DNA of 64,000 bases from Nereida sp. MMG025 (GCF_021654165.1 NZ_JAKFZN010000003.1:62001-126000), one strand, 5' to 3'. Positions 1-10,613 are shown, counted from the first letter of the stretch. Made by a program: numbers and translations. The notes: a model not told the origin generated them from the letters alone.

Positions 1-455
1 TGACGCCCGATGGCGCGTCCGAAAAGATTTTCGCCGCTGGTATGATGGAATGGCGTCGTTCGCACCGCACGGATGGCGGTTTGATTGCAGGGGCCACCAG
101 CCGTATTGACCGCGCGATGGATGTCGCCATCGCCCGCGAGGCCGATGAGTTGCAAAAAGGGCTGCCCGTGCTGGCCACCGTAGGGTCGACCACTCCGTTT
201 GTTGGGCTGTTCGGCACGGTTTGGGGCATCATGAACAGTTTTATCGAGATTGCCGAACAGCAAAATACCAACCTTGCTGTGGTCGCTCCCGGTATCGCAG
301 AGGCCTTGCTGGCAACGGGCCTGGGTCTGTTGGCGGCGATCCCTGCGGTGATTTTCTACAACAAACTGTCCTCGGACAGTGACCGCATCGTGAGCGGTTA
401 CGAGGCGTTTTCGGATGAATTTGCCACCATCCTCAGCCGTCAGTTGGATAGCTGA
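1..455 (+). CDS. tolQ: TolQ, proton-channel subunit of Tol-Pal (5' truncated by window edge)
   Basis: TolQ is the inner-membrane proton-channel subunit which, with TolR, energises TolA during envelope constriction. The window opens inside the gene: the frame starts at base 3 and gives 150 residues before a TGA at 453-455. What is visible is the C-terminal part of the MotA/TolQ/ExbB family, with a glycine-rich helix (GLFGTVWGIMNSF) and a long hydrophobic helix (EALLATGLGLLAAIPAVIF). The N-terminal helix and the start codon are upstream. tolR starts one base after the stop, which supports an operon. Confidence 0.95.
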   Translation, partial: TPDGASEKIFAAGMMEWRRSHRTDGGLIAGATSRIDRAMDVAIAREADELQKGLPVLATVGSTTPFVGLFGTVWGIMNSFIEIAEQQNTNLAVVAPGIAEALLATGLGLLAAIPAVIFYNKLSSDSDRIVSGYEAFSDEFATILSRQLDS

Positions 456-456
456 T

Positions 457-942
457 ATGGGCGCGGGAGTAATGCCATCAGGCTCGGACGGGGGCGGGGG
501 ACGCCGCCGCAGACGCCGCCGTGCGACGCAGATGTCGGAAATCAACGTCACGCCATTTGTTGATGTGATGTTGGTGTTGTTGATTATCTTTATGGTTGCG
601 GCCCCTTTGTCCGTGGTGGGCGTGCCTGTTGAGCTGCCCAAGACTGCGGCCAACGCGCTGAGCACGGATCAGGAAGAGCCGCTGACCGTGACGGTCACCG
701 CTGATGGGCTTTTGATGATCCAGACAACCGAGACCGCGGACGCTGATCTGATCCCCAAGTTGCGCGCCATTGCCGCCGAGCGCGAGGACGACAAGATTTT
801 CCTGCGCGCTGATGGTGCCATCGCCTATGAGCGTGTGGTGCAGGTGATGGGCGCGCTGAATGCGGGTGGCTTTTCGAACATCGGCTTGGTCACGGATATC
901 GGCGGGCCAACGTTGGATGGCGCAGCGGTGGAAGGCCAGTAG
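457..942 (+). CDS. tolR: TolR, proton-channel partner subunit
   Basis: TolR couples proton flow through TolQ to TolA (ExbD/TolR family). The 161-residue product has a striking Arg run at residues 16-22 (positive-inside anchor), one transmembrane helix at about 36-50 preceded by the family motif INVTPFVDVMLVLL with the membrane Asp at residue 36, and a periplasmic domain after it. I chose ATG 457 because an earlier ATG in this frame (415) lies inside tolQ, and 457 leaves a one-base gap to the tolQ stop. The length is slightly above the usual 140-150 residues because of the Gly/Arg-rich N-terminus. Confidence 0.93.
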   Translation: MGAGVMPSGSDGGGGRRRRRRRATQMSEINVTPFVDVMLVLLIIFMVAAPLSVVGVPVELPKTAANALSTDQEEPLTVTVTADGLLMIQTTETADADLIPKLRAIAAEREDDKIFLRADGAIAYERVVQVMGALNAGGFSNIGLVTDIGGPTLDGAAVEGQ

Positions 943-951
943 GCAACACAG

Positions 952-2028
952 ATGGCACGTTTGGGCTATATCGTTTCGGGTGTTGGACACGCGAGTTTGA
1001 TCGGCTTTCTGCTGGTCGGACCAATTTTTACGGCTGAGCCTTTGCCATTCGAGGATGTCGAGGTCAGCGTGATTTCGGGCGAGGAATTCGCAGCCCTGAT
1101 GGCGCCAAGCCAAGCACCATCCGAGGTGGTCGCCCCCCCTGCACCTGACGTGCCCGAAGCACCAGATGCGCCGCCACCTGCACCGCCAGAAACGCCTGTC
1201 GAGACACCTGATGTGGCCCCTGCGCCTGCGCCTGATGTGCCCGATGAAGCGCCTGACGTGACCGAGATTGCGCCTTTGCCGCAAACAGAAGTGACCGATA
1301 CGCCGCCGCCAACTCCTGCGCCACCTGCTGTGCAGGATGAGCAGGTGACCGTTGTGATTGACGCCAGCAAACGCCCCAAGGCGCGGCCTGCGCCGCGTAT
1401 TGCGCCAGAGCCCGTGGCCGCCCCGCCAGAAGATGCGCAGCTTGCCGATCAGACCCAGGAGGCCGTGACCGATACCGATGGCGGCGAAACGCTAGCTGAG
1501 CCGCAAGAGGCCACGGCCCCCGAAGAAGCGACGACGGAAGTTGTGACCGAAGCCGAAGAACCAGGCGGCGCCCCAACGGCCTCGATGCGTCCGCGCACAC
1601 GGCCCAATCGGCCCGCACCTGCCGTGGCCGATGATGCCGTGGCCGATGCGCTGGCCGAAGCCCTGTCAGGTGACGGGCAAGAGGCCAGCGAGGCACCAGC
1701 CGCTGGTGGCCCGCCCATGTCGGCGGGTGAAAAGCAAAGCCTTGTTGGGCAAATCCAAGGCAAATGGGCCGTGCCACCACGTGTGGTCAGCGATCAGATC
1801 AGCATCGTTGTCACCTTTGAGATTGGCCGCGACCGAAAGCCGATCTCTGGCACCGAGCGACTGATCAGTGGCAATGGCAGCGCAGAGCTAAACCAGATTG
1901 CCTATCGCGCGGCACGCAGTGCGATTTTCCGCGCAGGGGCGTCCGGTTTTGATTTGCCTGATGACAAATTCGATCAATGGAAAGAAGTTGAAATTACCTT
2001 CAATCCATCGGGAATGAGGTTAAAGTGA
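952..2028 (+). CDS. tolA: TolA-like periplasm-spanning protein
   Basis: The position between tolR and tolB and the architecture identify TolA, which links the inner membrane to Pal and TolB. The 358-residue protein has one N-terminal transmembrane helix (about 5-25), a long central region (about 50-250) rich in Pro, Ala, Glu and Asp that would be extended rather than the Ala/Lys/Glu helix of enterobacteria, and a C-terminal TonB/TolA-like domain (about 262-358) beginning [12 protein letters not shown]. Primary sequence is poorly conserved in this family, so the name rests on context plus the C-terminal domain. It ends by overlapping the tolB start region. Confidence 0.85.
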   Translation: MARLGYIVSGVGHASLIGFLLVGPIFTAEPLPFEDVEVSVISGEEFAALMAPSQAPSEVVAPPAPDVPEAPDAPPPAPPETPVETPDVAPAPAPDVPDEAPDVTEIAPLPQTEVTDTPPPTPAPPAVQDEQVTVVIDASKRPKARPAPRIAPEPVAAPPEDAQLADQTQEAVTDTDGGETLAEPQEATAPEEATTEVVTEAEEPGGAPTASMRPRTRPNRPAPAVADDAVADALAEALSGDGQEASEAPAAGGPPMSAGEKQSLVGQIQGKWAVPPRVVSDQISIVVTFEIGRDRKPISGTERLISGNGSAELNQIAYRAARSAIFRAGASGFDLPDDKFDQWKEVEITFNPSGMRLK

Positions 2029-3389
2029 TGCGTAATGTGACCCCAAAGAAGGGACGATTGGCAATGGTTCGGCAGTTTCTGGCAATACTTTGTGTGGCGA
2101 TGTTATGTGCGCCTGTGATGGCGCAGGCCCAACAGGGGCCGCTGCGGCTGGAAATCAATGACGGGATCATTGAGCCGCTGCCCTTTGCCTTGCCTACCTT
2201 TCAGGCCGAAACCCCGAATGCGGGCGAAATGGCCAACCAGATCAGCGCCTTGGTGGCCCAGGATCTGACAGGCACGGGGCTGTTTCGCCAGATTGGATCG
2301 GATGCGTTTATCTCAAACGTGAGTGCGTTTTCGGCACCGGTGCAATTTCCCGATTGGCGCGCGATCAATGCGCAGGCGCTGATCACGGGGGCGGTCAGTG
2401 TGGATGGTAGCGGGCAGGTCGTGGTGAAATTCCGTCTGTATGACGTGTTTAGCGGCAATGAATTGGGCCAGGGTTTGCAATTTGTCGGCACGACCCAAGG
2501 CTGGCGACGCATCGCGCATAAGGTTGCCGATGTGGTGTATGAACGGATCACAGGCGAAGGCCCGTATTTTGATAGCCGCATTGTCTTTGTGGGCGAAACG
2601 GGCCCAAAGAATGACCGCCGCAAGCGCCTCGGGATCATGGACTACGACGGCGCCAACACGCAGTATTTGACCGATAGTAGCGCGATTGTGCTGGCCCCCC
2701 GCTTTTCGCCAAACGGCGACCGCGTCCTTTATACAAGCTATGAGACGGGCTTTCCGCGCATCTATGTTTTGAACATCGGCAGCGTGAACCGCCGCGCCTT
2801 GGACGTCCCTGATGGCACCATGAGCTTTGCCCCGCGCTTTGCGCCCAACGGTCAGACGGTCGTGTTTTCGCTGACCACAGGCGGCAATACGGACCTCTAC
2901 ACACTGGATATCAACAGCGGCCAGCGCACGCGTTTGACATCAACCCCCGCGATTGAAACCGCACCAAGCTATTCGCCTGATGGCAGCCAGATCGTTTTTG
3001 AAAGCGACCGATCGGGCAGCCCGCAGATTTACGTGATGCCTGCCGGCGGTGGCGAGGCGCGTCGTTTGTCGAACGGGGCAGGGCGCTACGGCACACCTGT
3101 GTGGTCGCCGAAGGGCGATCTGATCGCCTTTACCAAACAAAACAACGGCCGCTTTCATATTGGTGTGATGCGCACCGATGGCAGTGAAGAGCGGTTGTTG
3201 ACTGCATCGTTTCTGGATGAAGGCCCGACATGGTCGCCCAACGGTCGCGTGATCATGTTCACCCGCGAAACCCAAGGCGAAAACGGCGCTCCTGCGCTGT
3301 ACTCGGTCGATATTTCGGGACGCAATCTTAAAAAGGTGCGCACCGATACGGCCGCATCTGACCCATCATGGTCGCCATTGCAGCGCTGA
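2028..3389 (+). CDS. tolB: TolB, periplasmic beta-propeller of Tol-Pal
   Basis: TolB is the periplasmic partner that shuttles between Pal and TolA. The product (453 residues) has a signal peptide ending near AQAQQ, an N-terminal domain, and five to six WD40-like TolB repeats with the recurring SPDG/SPNG-type turn ([45 protein letters not shown]). Two starts are possible: ATG 2028, overlapping the tolA stop with a GAGGT eight bases upstream, and ATG 2064, preceded by AAGGGA and giving a shorter, cleaner signal peptide. I list 2028 for the translational coupling. Confidence 0.95.
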   Translation: MRNVTPKKGRLAMVRQFLAILCVAMLCAPVMAQAQQGPLRLEINDGIIEPLPFALPTFQAETPNAGEMANQISALVAQDLTGTGLFRQIGSDAFISNVSAFSAPVQFPDWRAINAQALITGAVSVDGSGQVVVKFRLYDVFSGNELGQGLQFVGTTQGWRRIAHKVADVVYERITGEGPYFDSRIVFVGETGPKNDRRKRLGIMDYDGANTQYLTDSSAIVLAPRFSPNGDRVLYTSYETGFPRIYVLNIGSVNRRALDVPDGTMSFAPRFAPNGQTVVFSLTTGGNTDLYTLDINSGQRTRLTSTPAIETAPSYSPDGSQIVFESDRSGSPQIYVMPAGGGEARRLSNGAGRYGTPVWSPKGDLIAFTKQNNGRFHIGVMRTDGSEERLLTASFLDEGPTWSPNGRVIMFTRETQGENGAPALYSVDISGRNLKKVRTDTAASDPSWSPLQR

Positions 3390-3446
3390 TATGCTAGGCT
3401 GGCAACAATCAATAAACGAGCAAACGAGATACAGGATATTCCAGCT

Positions 3447-3980
3447 ATGAAAACCTTGACCAAAGCAACCTTGCTGATCGGCGCGCTTGCGCTGGCGGCT
3501 TGCACTAACGCGGATCGCTTTGGCGATGGCACAGATGGCACCAACCTAAACGGCGCGGGCGCGAACACGGGCGTCGATCCGAATGCTGTCGGTGTGGGCG
3601 CGCTTGACCCATCCAGCCCCGAGTATTTCAACCAAACCGTTGGCAACAAAGTCCTTTTTGCTGTGGACCAAAGCACGTTGACCGCTGAAGGCCGTCAAAC
3701 GCTTGCGGGCCAAGCGGCATGGTTGCAGGCCAACCCGAGCTATATTGCGGTCATCGAAGGGCACGCGGATGAACAGGGCACGCGGGAATACAACCTTGCC
3801 CTTGGGGCGCGTCGGTCCAATGCTGTGCGCGAATATCTGGTCAGCCAGGGCATCGCGGGCAGCCGTATGCGCACCTTGACCTACGGCAAGGAACGCCCCT
3901 TGGCGGCCTGTTCGACCGAGGCATGCTATGCCCAGAACCGCCGTGCGGTAACGATCATTTCAGCAGGTGGGCTGAGCTAA
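3447..3980 (+). CDS. pal: Pal, peptidoglycan-associated lipoprotein
   Basis: Pal is the outer-membrane lipoprotein that grips peptidoglycan and is the endpoint of the Tol machine. The 177-residue product has a lipoprotein signal with lipobox LALAAC (Cys about residue 19), a short Gly/Asn-rich linker, and an OmpA-like peptidoglycan-binding domain containing EGHADEQGTREYNLALGARRS, with the conserved Asp and Arg that contact diaminopimelate. The length is typical. cpoB starts on the next base after the stop. Confidence 0.97.
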   Translation: MKTLTKATLLIGALALAACTNADRFGDGTDGTNLNGAGANTGVDPNAVGVGALDPSSPEYFNQTVGNKVLFAVDQSTLTAEGRQTLAGQAAWLQANPSYIAVIEGHADEQGTREYNLALGARRSNAVREYLVSQGIAGSRMRTLTYGKERPLAACSTEACYAQNRRAVTIISAGGLS

Positions 3981-4793
3981 ATGGCGCTGCGTCGGTTTGG
4001 TATCGCAATCGCTTTGGTGCTGACGCCTTTTGGGGCCAGTGCCGAAACGCTTGCAGATGTGCGCAATGATCTTGGCGCCCTGCGTGCCGAGATTGCATCG
4101 CTGAAAGCAGAGCTTACGGCAACAGGCAGCACTGATCCACTGGCAGGGGATGCACCGACGCTGGACCGCATCCAGACGATGGAGCAAAGCCTGACGCGTC
4201 TGACGGCCAAAACCGAGGACTTGGAAATCCGTCTTGGGCGGGTCGTGAGCGACGGGACCAATCGGATCGGCGATCTTGAGTTCCGTATCTGCGATCTTGA
4301 TCCCGCCTGCGACATTGGCAGCATCGGTGAAACGGCACCTTTGGGGGGCGAGACGTCTGCAGCACCTGCCCCCATTGCACAACCCACGCCAAGCCAAGCA
4401 CCATCGCTTGCCATCGGTGAACAAGCCGATTTTCAGCGGGCGTCGGAGGCGCTCGCATCAGGTGACTTTCGTGCCGCCGCAGACCAGTTTGCGACCTTTA
4501 GCCAGACCTACCCCGGCGGACCGTTAGCCGCCCAAGCCAATCTGCTGCGCGGCGATGCGCTGGCCGGACTTGGTGATATGGCACCCGCCGCACGCGCCTA
4601 TCTTGAAGCGTTCAGCGCAAACCCAGAGGGCCCCGACGCGCCGCAATCGCTGTTCAAACTTGGCAAAGCCTTGGCCGACTTGGGCCAGACGTCCGAGGCC
4701 TGCGTGACCCTTGGTGAAGTGGCAAACCGCTTTCCAACGGCTGAACAGGCGCTTGAGGCGCAATCGGCGCGCCGCAATCTGGGGTGCAGCTGA
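3981..4793 (+). CDS. cpoB: CpoB/YbgF, Tol-Pal-associated TPR protein
   Basis: CpoB coordinates peptidoglycan synthesis with outer-membrane constriction through the Tol system. The 270-residue product has an N-terminal signal peptide (cleavage near SAETL), a coiled-coil segment (about 22-85, LGALRAEIASLKAELT then MEQSLTRLTAKTEDLEIRL) as in the YbgF trimerisation domain, a Pro/Ala linker, and TPR-like repeats to the end (FQRASEALASGDFRAAADQF, LAAQANLLRGDALAGLGD). The start directly abuts the pal stop, indicating co-translation. Confidence 0.93.
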   Translation: MALRRFGIAIALVLTPFGASAETLADVRNDLGALRAEIASLKAELTATGSTDPLAGDAPTLDRIQTMEQSLTRLTAKTEDLEIRLGRVVSDGTNRIGDLEFRICDLDPACDIGSIGETAPLGGETSAAPAPIAQPTPSQAPSLAIGEQADFQRASEALASGDFRAAADQFATFSQTYPGGPLAAQANLLRGDALAGLGDMAPAARAYLEAFSANPEGPDAPQSLFKLGKALADLGQTSEACVTLGEVANRFPTAEQALEAQSARRNLGCS

Positions 4794-4796
4794 TCG

Positions 4797-6053
4797 GTGG
4801 CTGACCCCGCGACCCCACCCTCGATTTCCAAGGCACGCCTGATTGATATCCTTGATCGTCAATTCGGGTGGGAGCCGCCTGAACGCATTGGCGTGGCTGT
4901 GTCTGGGGGCAGTGACAGTCTGGCATTGCTGTACCTTTTGCATGAATGGGGCAGGTCTGAACTATGCGTGGCCACGGTCGATCACGGGTTGCGCAAGGAA
5001 GCGGCAGAAGAAGCCGCCTATGTCGCGCGTATCTGTGCATCACTGGATATTCCGCATGATACCTTGCGCTGGTCGTCTTGGGACGGACGCGGCAATCTGC
5101 AGGATCAGGCATTGCAAGCGCGGTACCTCTTGCTGGCGAAATGGGGACGCAAACGCAAAGCGAACCTTGTCGCGCTTGGCCACCAACGCGACGATGTGGC
5201 CGAGACATTCCTGATGCGATTGGGGCGGCGCTCTGGCGTTGATGGATTGGCGGCGATGCAGTCGCGCATGATCCGCCATGACATACGGTTTGACAGACCC
5301 TTTCTAGACGTGCGCCGCAGTGATTTGCGGGCTTATCTGACAGAAAAATCCATCAAATGGGTTGAGGATCCGTCCAATGATGATCCGTCGTTTGACCGTG
5401 TGAAAATGCGCAAGGCCTTAACAGCTTTGTCCGATTTGGGGCTGAATGTGGATGTTCTGGCCGATGTTGCGGGCAATCTGCGCGCGGAACGTCAGGCGCT
5501 TGAATACGCCGCCTATGAAGTGGCTGATCGGATCAGCGCGGAAGAAGGCGGCGATGTTGTTCTGGACAAAAAACGCTTGTTGCTTGCGGATCCAACGCTT
5601 CAGCGGCGTGTGTTGAATGGCGCTTTGCGGTGGGTGTCATCTGCGCGCTATGGGCCGCGCTCGGATGCTTTGCGTGATTTGACCGAAGCGATTGGTATGG
5701 GGCAAGACCGCACCCTTCACGGGTGTCATATAACGGTCAATGCCAATTCAGTCAGGGTCGGGCGCGAGGCCAATGCGGTTTGGGATACGGTCGCGCGATT
5801 GTCTGAGCTTTGGGACGGGCGCTGGCATATCTCGGGGCCCGAAATGCGGGGCGTTGAGGTGCGTGCATTGGGCGACACGGGGCTGTCATTGCTGGACGAT
5901 TGGCGCACGGCTGGCCTGCCACGCCGCACATTACTGACCAGCCCCGCGATCTGGCACGGTGGCGAGCTGGTGGCGGCACCTGTTGCAGGATTTAACGATC
6001 AATGGCAGGCGAAATGCATCACTTCTTTCCTCGGTTCGCTTTTATCGCATTGA
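4797..6053 (+). CDS. tilS: TilS, tRNA(Ile)-lysidine synthetase
   Basis: TilS attaches lysine to C34 of tRNA-Ile(CAU), converting it from Met to Ile identity; it is normally essential. The PP-loop motif SGGSDS is at residues 36-41 of 418, followed by the family DHGLRKEA and GHQRDDVAETFLMRL stretches. The C-terminal region is shorter and less conserved than in E. coli, as is usual in alphaproteobacteria. The start is GTG 4797, three bases after the cpoB stop. The tilS-ftsH neighbourhood is widespread in bacteria. Confidence 0.93.
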   Translation: MADPATPPSISKARLIDILDRQFGWEPPERIGVAVSGGSDSLALLYLLHEWGRSELCVATVDHGLRKEAAEEAAYVARICASLDIPHDTLRWSSWDGRGNLQDQALQARYLLLAKWGRKRKANLVALGHQRDDVAETFLMRLGRRSGVDGLAAMQSRMIRHDIRFDRPFLDVRRSDLRAYLTEKSIKWVEDPSNDDPSFDRVKMRKALTALSDLGLNVDVLADVAGNLRAERQALEYAAYEVADRISAEEGGDVVLDKKRLLLADPTLQRRVLNGALRWVSSARYGPRSDALRDLTEAIGMGQDRTLHGCHITVNANSVRVGREANAVWDTVARLSELWDGRWHISGPEMRGVEVRALGDTGLSLLDDWRTAGLPRRTLLTSPAIWHGGELVAAPVAGFNDQWQAKCITSFLGSLLSH

Positions 6054-6090
6054 AGTTGGCAGCTTAGCCTCTATTTTAAGATGTAACGAA

Positions 6091-6117
6091 GGGGGTCACG
6101 CTTTGACCCCGATTTTC
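6091..6117 (+). terminator. Hairpin with T-rich tail between tilS and ftsH
   Basis: A seven-base-pair stem (GGGGTCA at 6092-6098 with TGACCCC at 6104-6110) is followed by GATTTT. It fits an intrinsic terminator ending the tol-tilS transcript. It lies only 20 bases before the ftsH start, so any ftsH transcript that begins inside the short tilS-ftsH gap may carry this hairpin in its leader and be attenuated. Confidence 0.55.
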
Positions 6118-6137
6118 CCATTTTGAGGAGACCTCCC

Positions 6138-8057
6138 TTGGGTAACGCGAGAAATTTCGCCTTTTGGATTGTTCTGGGCTTGCTGGTTCTGGCCCTGTTT
6201 CAACTGGTTGGTGGCCGTCAGGCGGCAGTAAACACCAGCGAAGTGAGCTATTCCGAGTTTGTGAACTCGGTTGAAGGCAATGAGGTGGCCAACGCCAGAG
6301 TGGATGGCGAGCGCGTCACCTATCGGGGCACAGACGGGCGCGATTATACAACGATCATGCCGCGCGACGCCGAAGTGTCGACGTTGCTTTTAGAAAACGA
6401 CATCCCGTTTGAGGCACGCAGCCAGGAAACCAGCGGCTTCCAGGCCCTGTTGTTCAACCTGCTGCCGATCCTATTGCTGATCGGTGTGTGGATCTTCTTC
6501 ATGCAACGCATGCAAGGTGGCGGGCGCGGCGGCGCGATGGGCTTTGGCAAATCCAAGGCCAAATTGCTCACTGAAAAACACGGCCGCGTCACATTTGATG
6601 ATGTGGCAGGGATTGATGAGGCCAAGGAAGAGCTTGGCGAGATCGTTGAATTCCTGCGCAACCCACAGAAGTTCAGCCGCTTGGGCGGTAAGATCCCGAA
6701 AGGTGCGCTGCTTGTCGGCCCTCCCGGTACGGGTAAAACATTGCTCGCACGCGCGATTGCGGGCGAAGCTGGTGTGCCGTTCTTCACCATTTCAGGCTCT
6801 GACTTTGTCGAGATGTTCGTGGGTGTAGGTGCCAGCCGTGTGCGCGATATGTTCGCGGATGCCAAAAAGAACGCGCCATGTATCGTGTTCATCGACGAGA
6901 TTGACGCCGTGGGCCGCGCCCGTGGCTCGGGCTATGGCGGTGGCAACGACGAGCGTGAGCAAACGCTTAACCAGTTGCTTGTCGAAATGGACGGGTTTGA
7001 GGCCAATGAAGGCGTGATCATCGTGGCGGCAACCAACCGCCGTGATGTTCTGGACCCTGCCTTGCTGCGTCCGGGCCGTTTTGACCGTCAGGTCACAGTG
7101 CCCAACCCAGATATCAAAGGCCGCGAAAAGATTTTGGGTGTGCACGCACGCAAGACGCCGCTTGGCCCTGACGTTGATCTGCGCATCATCGCGCGCGGCA
7201 CACCGGGTTTTTCGGGTGCTGATCTGGCAAACCTTGTGAACGAAGCCGCGTTGATGGCCGCCCGTGTTGGCCGCCGCTTTGTCACGATGGAAGATTTTGA
7301 GCAGGCCAAAGACAAGGTCATGATGGGCGCCGAGCGTCGCAGCATGGTCATGACGGCTGAGCAAAAAGAGATGACAGCCTATCACGAAGCGGGTCACGCG
7401 ATTGTCGGCATCGAACTGCCAAAATGTGACCCCGTTTACAAGGCCACGATCATCCCGCGTGGCGGTGCCTTGGGCATGGTGATGAGCCTGCCTGAAATGG
7501 ACCGCCTGAACATGTTCAAGGATGAATGCCACCAGCGTTTGGCCATGACCATGGCAGGTAAAGCGGCCGAGATTTACAAATACGGTGAAGATCAGGTCAG
7601 CAACGGTCCTGCGGGCGATATCCAGCAGGCCAGCCAACTGGCGCGCGCCATGGTGCTGCGGTGGGGGATGTCCGACAAGGTCGGCAACATTGACTACGCC
7701 GAAGCGCATGAGGGCTATCAGGGCAACACCGCTGGTTTCTCGGTTTCGGCCAACACCAAGGAGATGGTCGAAGGCGAAGTTCGCAAGTTCATTCAGGACG
7801 GATACGAGCTGGCGGCCAAAATCATCCGCGAAAAATCGGTTGAGTTTGAGCGTTTGGCCCAAGGTCTGCTGGAATACGAAACGCTGACAGGTGAGGAGAT
7901 CAAACGCGTGATGCGCGGCGAGCCACCTCATCTTGGCAATGCTGATGATGAGGATGACAAGGACGACGGGTCAGCCCCATCTTTGACAGCCATTCCAAAA
8001 GCGAAACGGCGCAAGCCGCCCGCAGATGACAGCGGGATGGAACCAGAGCCAACCTAG
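6138..8057 (+). CDS. ftsH: FtsH, membrane-bound ATP-dependent zinc metalloprotease
   Basis: FtsH extracts and degrades membrane and short-lived cytoplasmic proteins. The 639-residue product has two N-terminal membrane helices (about 7-27 and 100-125) around a small periplasmic domain, an AAA domain with Walker A GPPGTGKT (194-201), Walker [12 protein letters not shown] and the second region of homology ending RPGRFDR, then the zinc motif HEAGH (416-420). I chose TTG 6138 because GAGGAG at 6125-6130 is correctly spaced and the alternative start at 6123 would lack a ribosome site. A low-complexity acidic/basic tail ends the protein. Confidence 0.97.
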   Translation: MGNARNFAFWIVLGLLVLALFQLVGGRQAAVNTSEVSYSEFVNSVEGNEVANARVDGERVTYRGTDGRDYTTIMPRDAEVSTLLLENDIPFEARSQETSGFQALLFNLLPILLLIGVWIFFMQRMQGGGRGGAMGFGKSKAKLLTEKHGRVTFDDVAGIDEAKEELGEIVEFLRNPQKFSRLGGKIPKGALLVGPPGTGKTLLARAIAGEAGVPFFTISGSDFVEMFVGVGASRVRDMFADAKKNAPCIVFIDEIDAVGRARGSGYGGGNDEREQTLNQLLVEMDGFEANEGVIIVAATNRRDVLDPALLRPGRFDRQVTVPNPDIKGREKILGVHARKTPLGPDVDLRIIARGTPGFSGADLANLVNEAALMAARVGRRFVTMEDFEQAKDKVMMGAERRSMVMTAEQKEMTAYHEAGHAIVGIELPKCDPVYKATIIPRGGALGMVMSLPEMDRLNMFKDECHQRLAMTMAGKAAEIYKYGEDQVSNGPAGDIQQASQLARAMVLRWGMSDKVGNIDYAEAHEGYQGNTAGFSVSANTKEMVEGEVRKFIQDGYELAAKIIREKSVEFERLAQGLLEYETLTGEEIKRVMRGEPPHLGNADDEDDKDDGSAPSLTAIPKAKRRKPPADDSGMEPEPT

Positions 8058-8064
8058 CAAAGTG

Positions 8065-8092
8065 AACCCCGCCCCAGTGGCGGGGTTTTTCT
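8065..8092 (+). terminator. Rho-independent terminator after ftsH
   Basis: A strong GC hairpin (AACCCCGCC at 8065-8073 with GGCGGGGTT at 8079-8087) runs into a T tract, eight bases after the ftsH stop codon. Confidence 0.9.
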
Positions 8093-8159
8093 TTGCGCAA
8101 GTTTCGGGTTGGCGCGGGCTGAACAAGTGGTCATCTTGCGATCAAACAAGGAGAGCCCA

Positions 8160-8756
8160 ATGCCTGCACTGCTGAAAACCGCGCTAACCTGTAACATTAC
8201 TTGGATGGGGTTTGTGCCTGACCGAGACGCGAGTTTGCGGTCTGTCGCGGTTAGTGAGGCGCAGGCCACCTTTGCGGGGTTTGAGGGCGAGGCACATGGC
8301 GGCGCGATGCGGGCGTCGTGTTCGCGGGTGAAATCGCAGCACCCGCGTGGCACACAGATCCGCAATGTGCGCCAGTTTTGTGTGATGAGTGTAGAAGAGC
8401 TGGCGCAGATCGCGGCTGCCGCTGACCTTGATCATTTGCCGCCTGAATGGATGGGGGCATCCATCGTGGTGGAAGGCCTGCCCGATTTCACGCATGTGCC
8501 ACCGTCGTCACGTTTGCAGAACGCGGCCGGGACAACTTTGGTCGTGGATATGGAAAACCGCCCCTGCCATTTGCCTGGTCTGGAGATGGAGGACACAGCT
8601 GCGGCAAAGAAACTCAAGGCAGCGGCCAAGCACAAGCGCGGCATCACCGCTTGGGTGGAGCGCGAAGGACCGCTGGCTGTGGGAGATACCTTGACCCTGA
8701 ATATACCTGATCAACCCGTCTGGTCCCACTTGGACCGTGCGCGTGGCCTGACTTAG
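8160..8756 (+). CDS. MOSC-domain protein
   Basis: A 198-residue product beginning at ATG 8160, preceded by AAGGAG at the right distance. The sequence resembles MOSC domains (the C-terminal domain of molybdenum-cofactor sulfurases and YiiM-like proteins): GFEGEAHGGAMR near residues 40-51 and a lone conserved Cys in RASCSRVKSQHPRGTQIRNVRQF, followed by CHLPGLEM. A standalone MOSC protein would carry sulfur or handle N-hydroxylated substrates, but the substrate cannot be deduced here. It sits alone between the ftsH terminator and fhs. Confidence 0.75.
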   Translation: MPALLKTALTCNITWMGFVPDRDASLRSVAVSEAQATFAGFEGEAHGGAMRASCSRVKSQHPRGTQIRNVRQFCVMSVEELAQIAAAADLDHLPPEWMGASIVVEGLPDFTHVPPSSRLQNAAGTTLVVDMENRPCHLPGLEMEDTAAAKKLKAAAKHKRGITAWVEREGPLAVGDTLTLNIPDQPVWSHLDRARGLT

Positions 8757-8911
8757 CCTTCGTGTTACCCATCGGAAACTTCTATTCCGACGCGTGACGT
8801 TCAGAGCGCGGAAAATGTCGGAAATGCTGTGAAGGGCTAGTGAAAAAATGCCTAGGTGTTTTCATACATCAGTATGCACCCGCGACTGCACCATAGGGGA
8901 GGGCCAGACCA

Positions 8912-10588
8912 ATGGCTTACAAAACAGACATCGAAATCGCGCGCGAAGCGACAAAGCAACCCATCCAAGAGATTGGCGCGAAACTTGGCATCGGGAGTGA
9001 TGATCTTTTGCCCTACGGTCATGACAAGGCAAAGGTAAGCCAGTCGTTCATCAATTCGGTTCAGGGCAACAAAAACGGCAAGTTGATCCTTGTGACAGCC
9101 ATCAATCCGACACCTGCGGGCGAAGGCAAAACCACGACAACGGTTGGTCTGGGTGACGGGTTGAACGCCATCGGTAAAAAGGCGGCTGTTTGTATTCGTG
9201 AAGCCTCGCTTGGTCCAAACTTCGGGATGAAGGGCGGTGCGGCAGGGGGCGGCTACGCTCAGGTGGTGCCGATGGAAGATATGAACCTGCATTTTACAGG
9301 CGATTTCCATGCTATCACCTCGGCCCACTCGCTTTTGTCGGCGATGATCGACAACCATATTTACTGGGGCAACGAATGTGAGATCGACATCCGCCGCGTG
9401 CAGTGGAAACGCGTTGTCGATATGAACGATCGCGCATTGCGTCAGATTACAGCGTCTCTTGGTGGCGTGGCCAACGGGTTCCCGCGCGAGGCGGGTTTCG
9501 ACATTACTGTGGCGTCCGAGGTCATGGCAATCCTGTGCCTCGCGCTTGACCTCAAAGACCTGCAAAAACGTCTGGGCGATATGATTGTTGCCTACCGCCG
9601 CGACCGCACGCCGGTTTTCTGCCGCGATATCAAAGCGGACGGCGCGATGACGGTCCTGCTGAAAGATGCGATGCAGCCCAACCTTGTCCAAACGCTCGAA
9701 AACAACCCTGCTTTTGTGCACGGCGGCCCGTTTGCCAATATTGCGCACGGCTGTAATTCGGTTATTGCGACAACGACGGCCCTTAAAATTGCGGATTACG
9801 TTGTGACCGAAGCGGGTTTTGGCGCGGATCTGGGTGCTGAAAAGTTCATGAACATCAAATGCCGCAAAGCAGGTCTGGCACCCGACTGTGTTGTCTTAGT
9901 TGCCACGGTCCGCGCCATGAAGATGAACGGCGGGGTGGCAAAAGCGGATTTGGGGGCCGAGAATGTCGATGCGGTTAACAAAGGCTGCGCCAATCTTGGG
10001 CGTCACATCCGCAACCTGAAATCATTCGGGGTTCCCGTAGTTGTGGCAATCAACCATTTTGTGACCGACACCGATGCAGAGGTGCAAGCCGTTAAAGACT
10101 ACGTGGCAGGTCAGGGATCAGAGGCGATCCTTTCGCAGCACTGGGAACATGGCTCAAAAGGGTCAGAGGCGCTGGCAAGCCGCGTGGCAGAAATTGCCGA
10201 TAGTGGGCAAAGCCAGTTTGCCCCGATTTACCCCGACGACATGCCGCTTTTTGAGAAAATCGAACGCATTGCAAAGTCGATCTATCACGCCGATGAGGTG
10301 CTGGCCGATCAGAAAATCCGCGATCAACTGCGCCTGTGGGAAGAGCAAGGTTATGGCCACCTGCCAGTCTGCATGGCGAAAACGCAGTATTCATTCAGCA
10401 CAGATCCAACCCTGCGCGGCGCACCTGAAAACCATTCGGTGCCTGTGCGAGAAGTGCGGCTGAGTGCCGGCGCTGGCTTTGTGGTCGTTGTCTGCGGCGA
10501 AATCATGACAATGCCCGGTCTGCCGCGGGTGCCATCGGCTGAAAACATTTACCTGAACGATGATGGTCAGATCGAAGGTTTGTTCTAA
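8912..10588 (+). CDS. fhs: Formate-tetrahydrofolate ligase
   Basis: Fhs makes 10-formyl-tetrahydrofolate from formate, THF and ATP. The full-length 558-residue product shows the ATP-binding motif [18 protein letters not shown] (about 66-83), [24 protein letters not shown] and the C-terminal family blocks ([16 protein letters not shown]). The ribosome site GGGGAGGG lies upstream of ATG 8912. folD follows directly, so the pair interconverts formate, 10-formyl-, methenyl- and methylene-THF. In roseobacters this supports formaldehyde and formate oxidation from methylated compounds and glycine; that role here is inference. Confidence 0.97.
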   Translation: MAYKTDIEIAREATKQPIQEIGAKLGIGSDDLLPYGHDKAKVSQSFINSVQGNKNGKLILVTAINPTPAGEGKTTTTVGLGDGLNAIGKKAAVCIREASLGPNFGMKGGAAGGGYAQVVPMEDMNLHFTGDFHAITSAHSLLSAMIDNHIYWGNECEIDIRRVQWKRVVDMNDRALRQITASLGGVANGFPREAGFDITVASEVMAILCLALDLKDLQKRLGDMIVAYRRDRTPVFCRDIKADGAMTVLLKDAMQPNLVQTLENNPAFVHGGPFANIAHGCNSVIATTTALKIADYVVTEAGFGADLGAEKFMNIKCRKAGLAPDCVVLVATVRAMKMNGGVAKADLGAENVDAVNKGCANLGRHIRNLKSFGVPVVVAINHFVTDTDAEVQAVKDYVAGQGSEAILSQHWEHGSKGSEALASRVAEIADSGQSQFAPIYPDDMPLFEKIERIAKSIYHADEVLADQKIRDQLRLWEEQGYGHLPVCMAKTQYSFSTDPTLRGAPENHSVPVREVRLSAGAGFVVVVCGEIMTMPGLPRVPSAENIYLNDDGQIEGLF

Positions 10589-10595
10589 AGAGAGT

Positions 10596-10613
10596 GGGGG
10601 CCAATCGGCCCCC
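10596..10613 (+). repeat. Intercistronic GC hairpin between fhs and folD
   Basis: A perfect seven-base-pair stem (GGGGGCC 10596-10602, GGCCCCC 10607-10613) with loop AATC lies eight bases after the fhs stop. There is no T tract, so it may stabilise or modulate the fhs-folD mRNA rather than terminate it. Confidence 0.6.

Noticed and set aside
6792-7931. Long minus-strand frame of 379 codons opposite ftsH
   Set aside because: It is exactly antisense to a highly conserved gene, its translation is His/Gln/Arg-rich without motifs, and it reflects codon bias of the sense strand.
10596-10613. Hairpin after fhs as a folate riboswitch
   Set aside because: It is a simple stem-loop of 18 bases; no multi-helix aptamer can be drawn around it.
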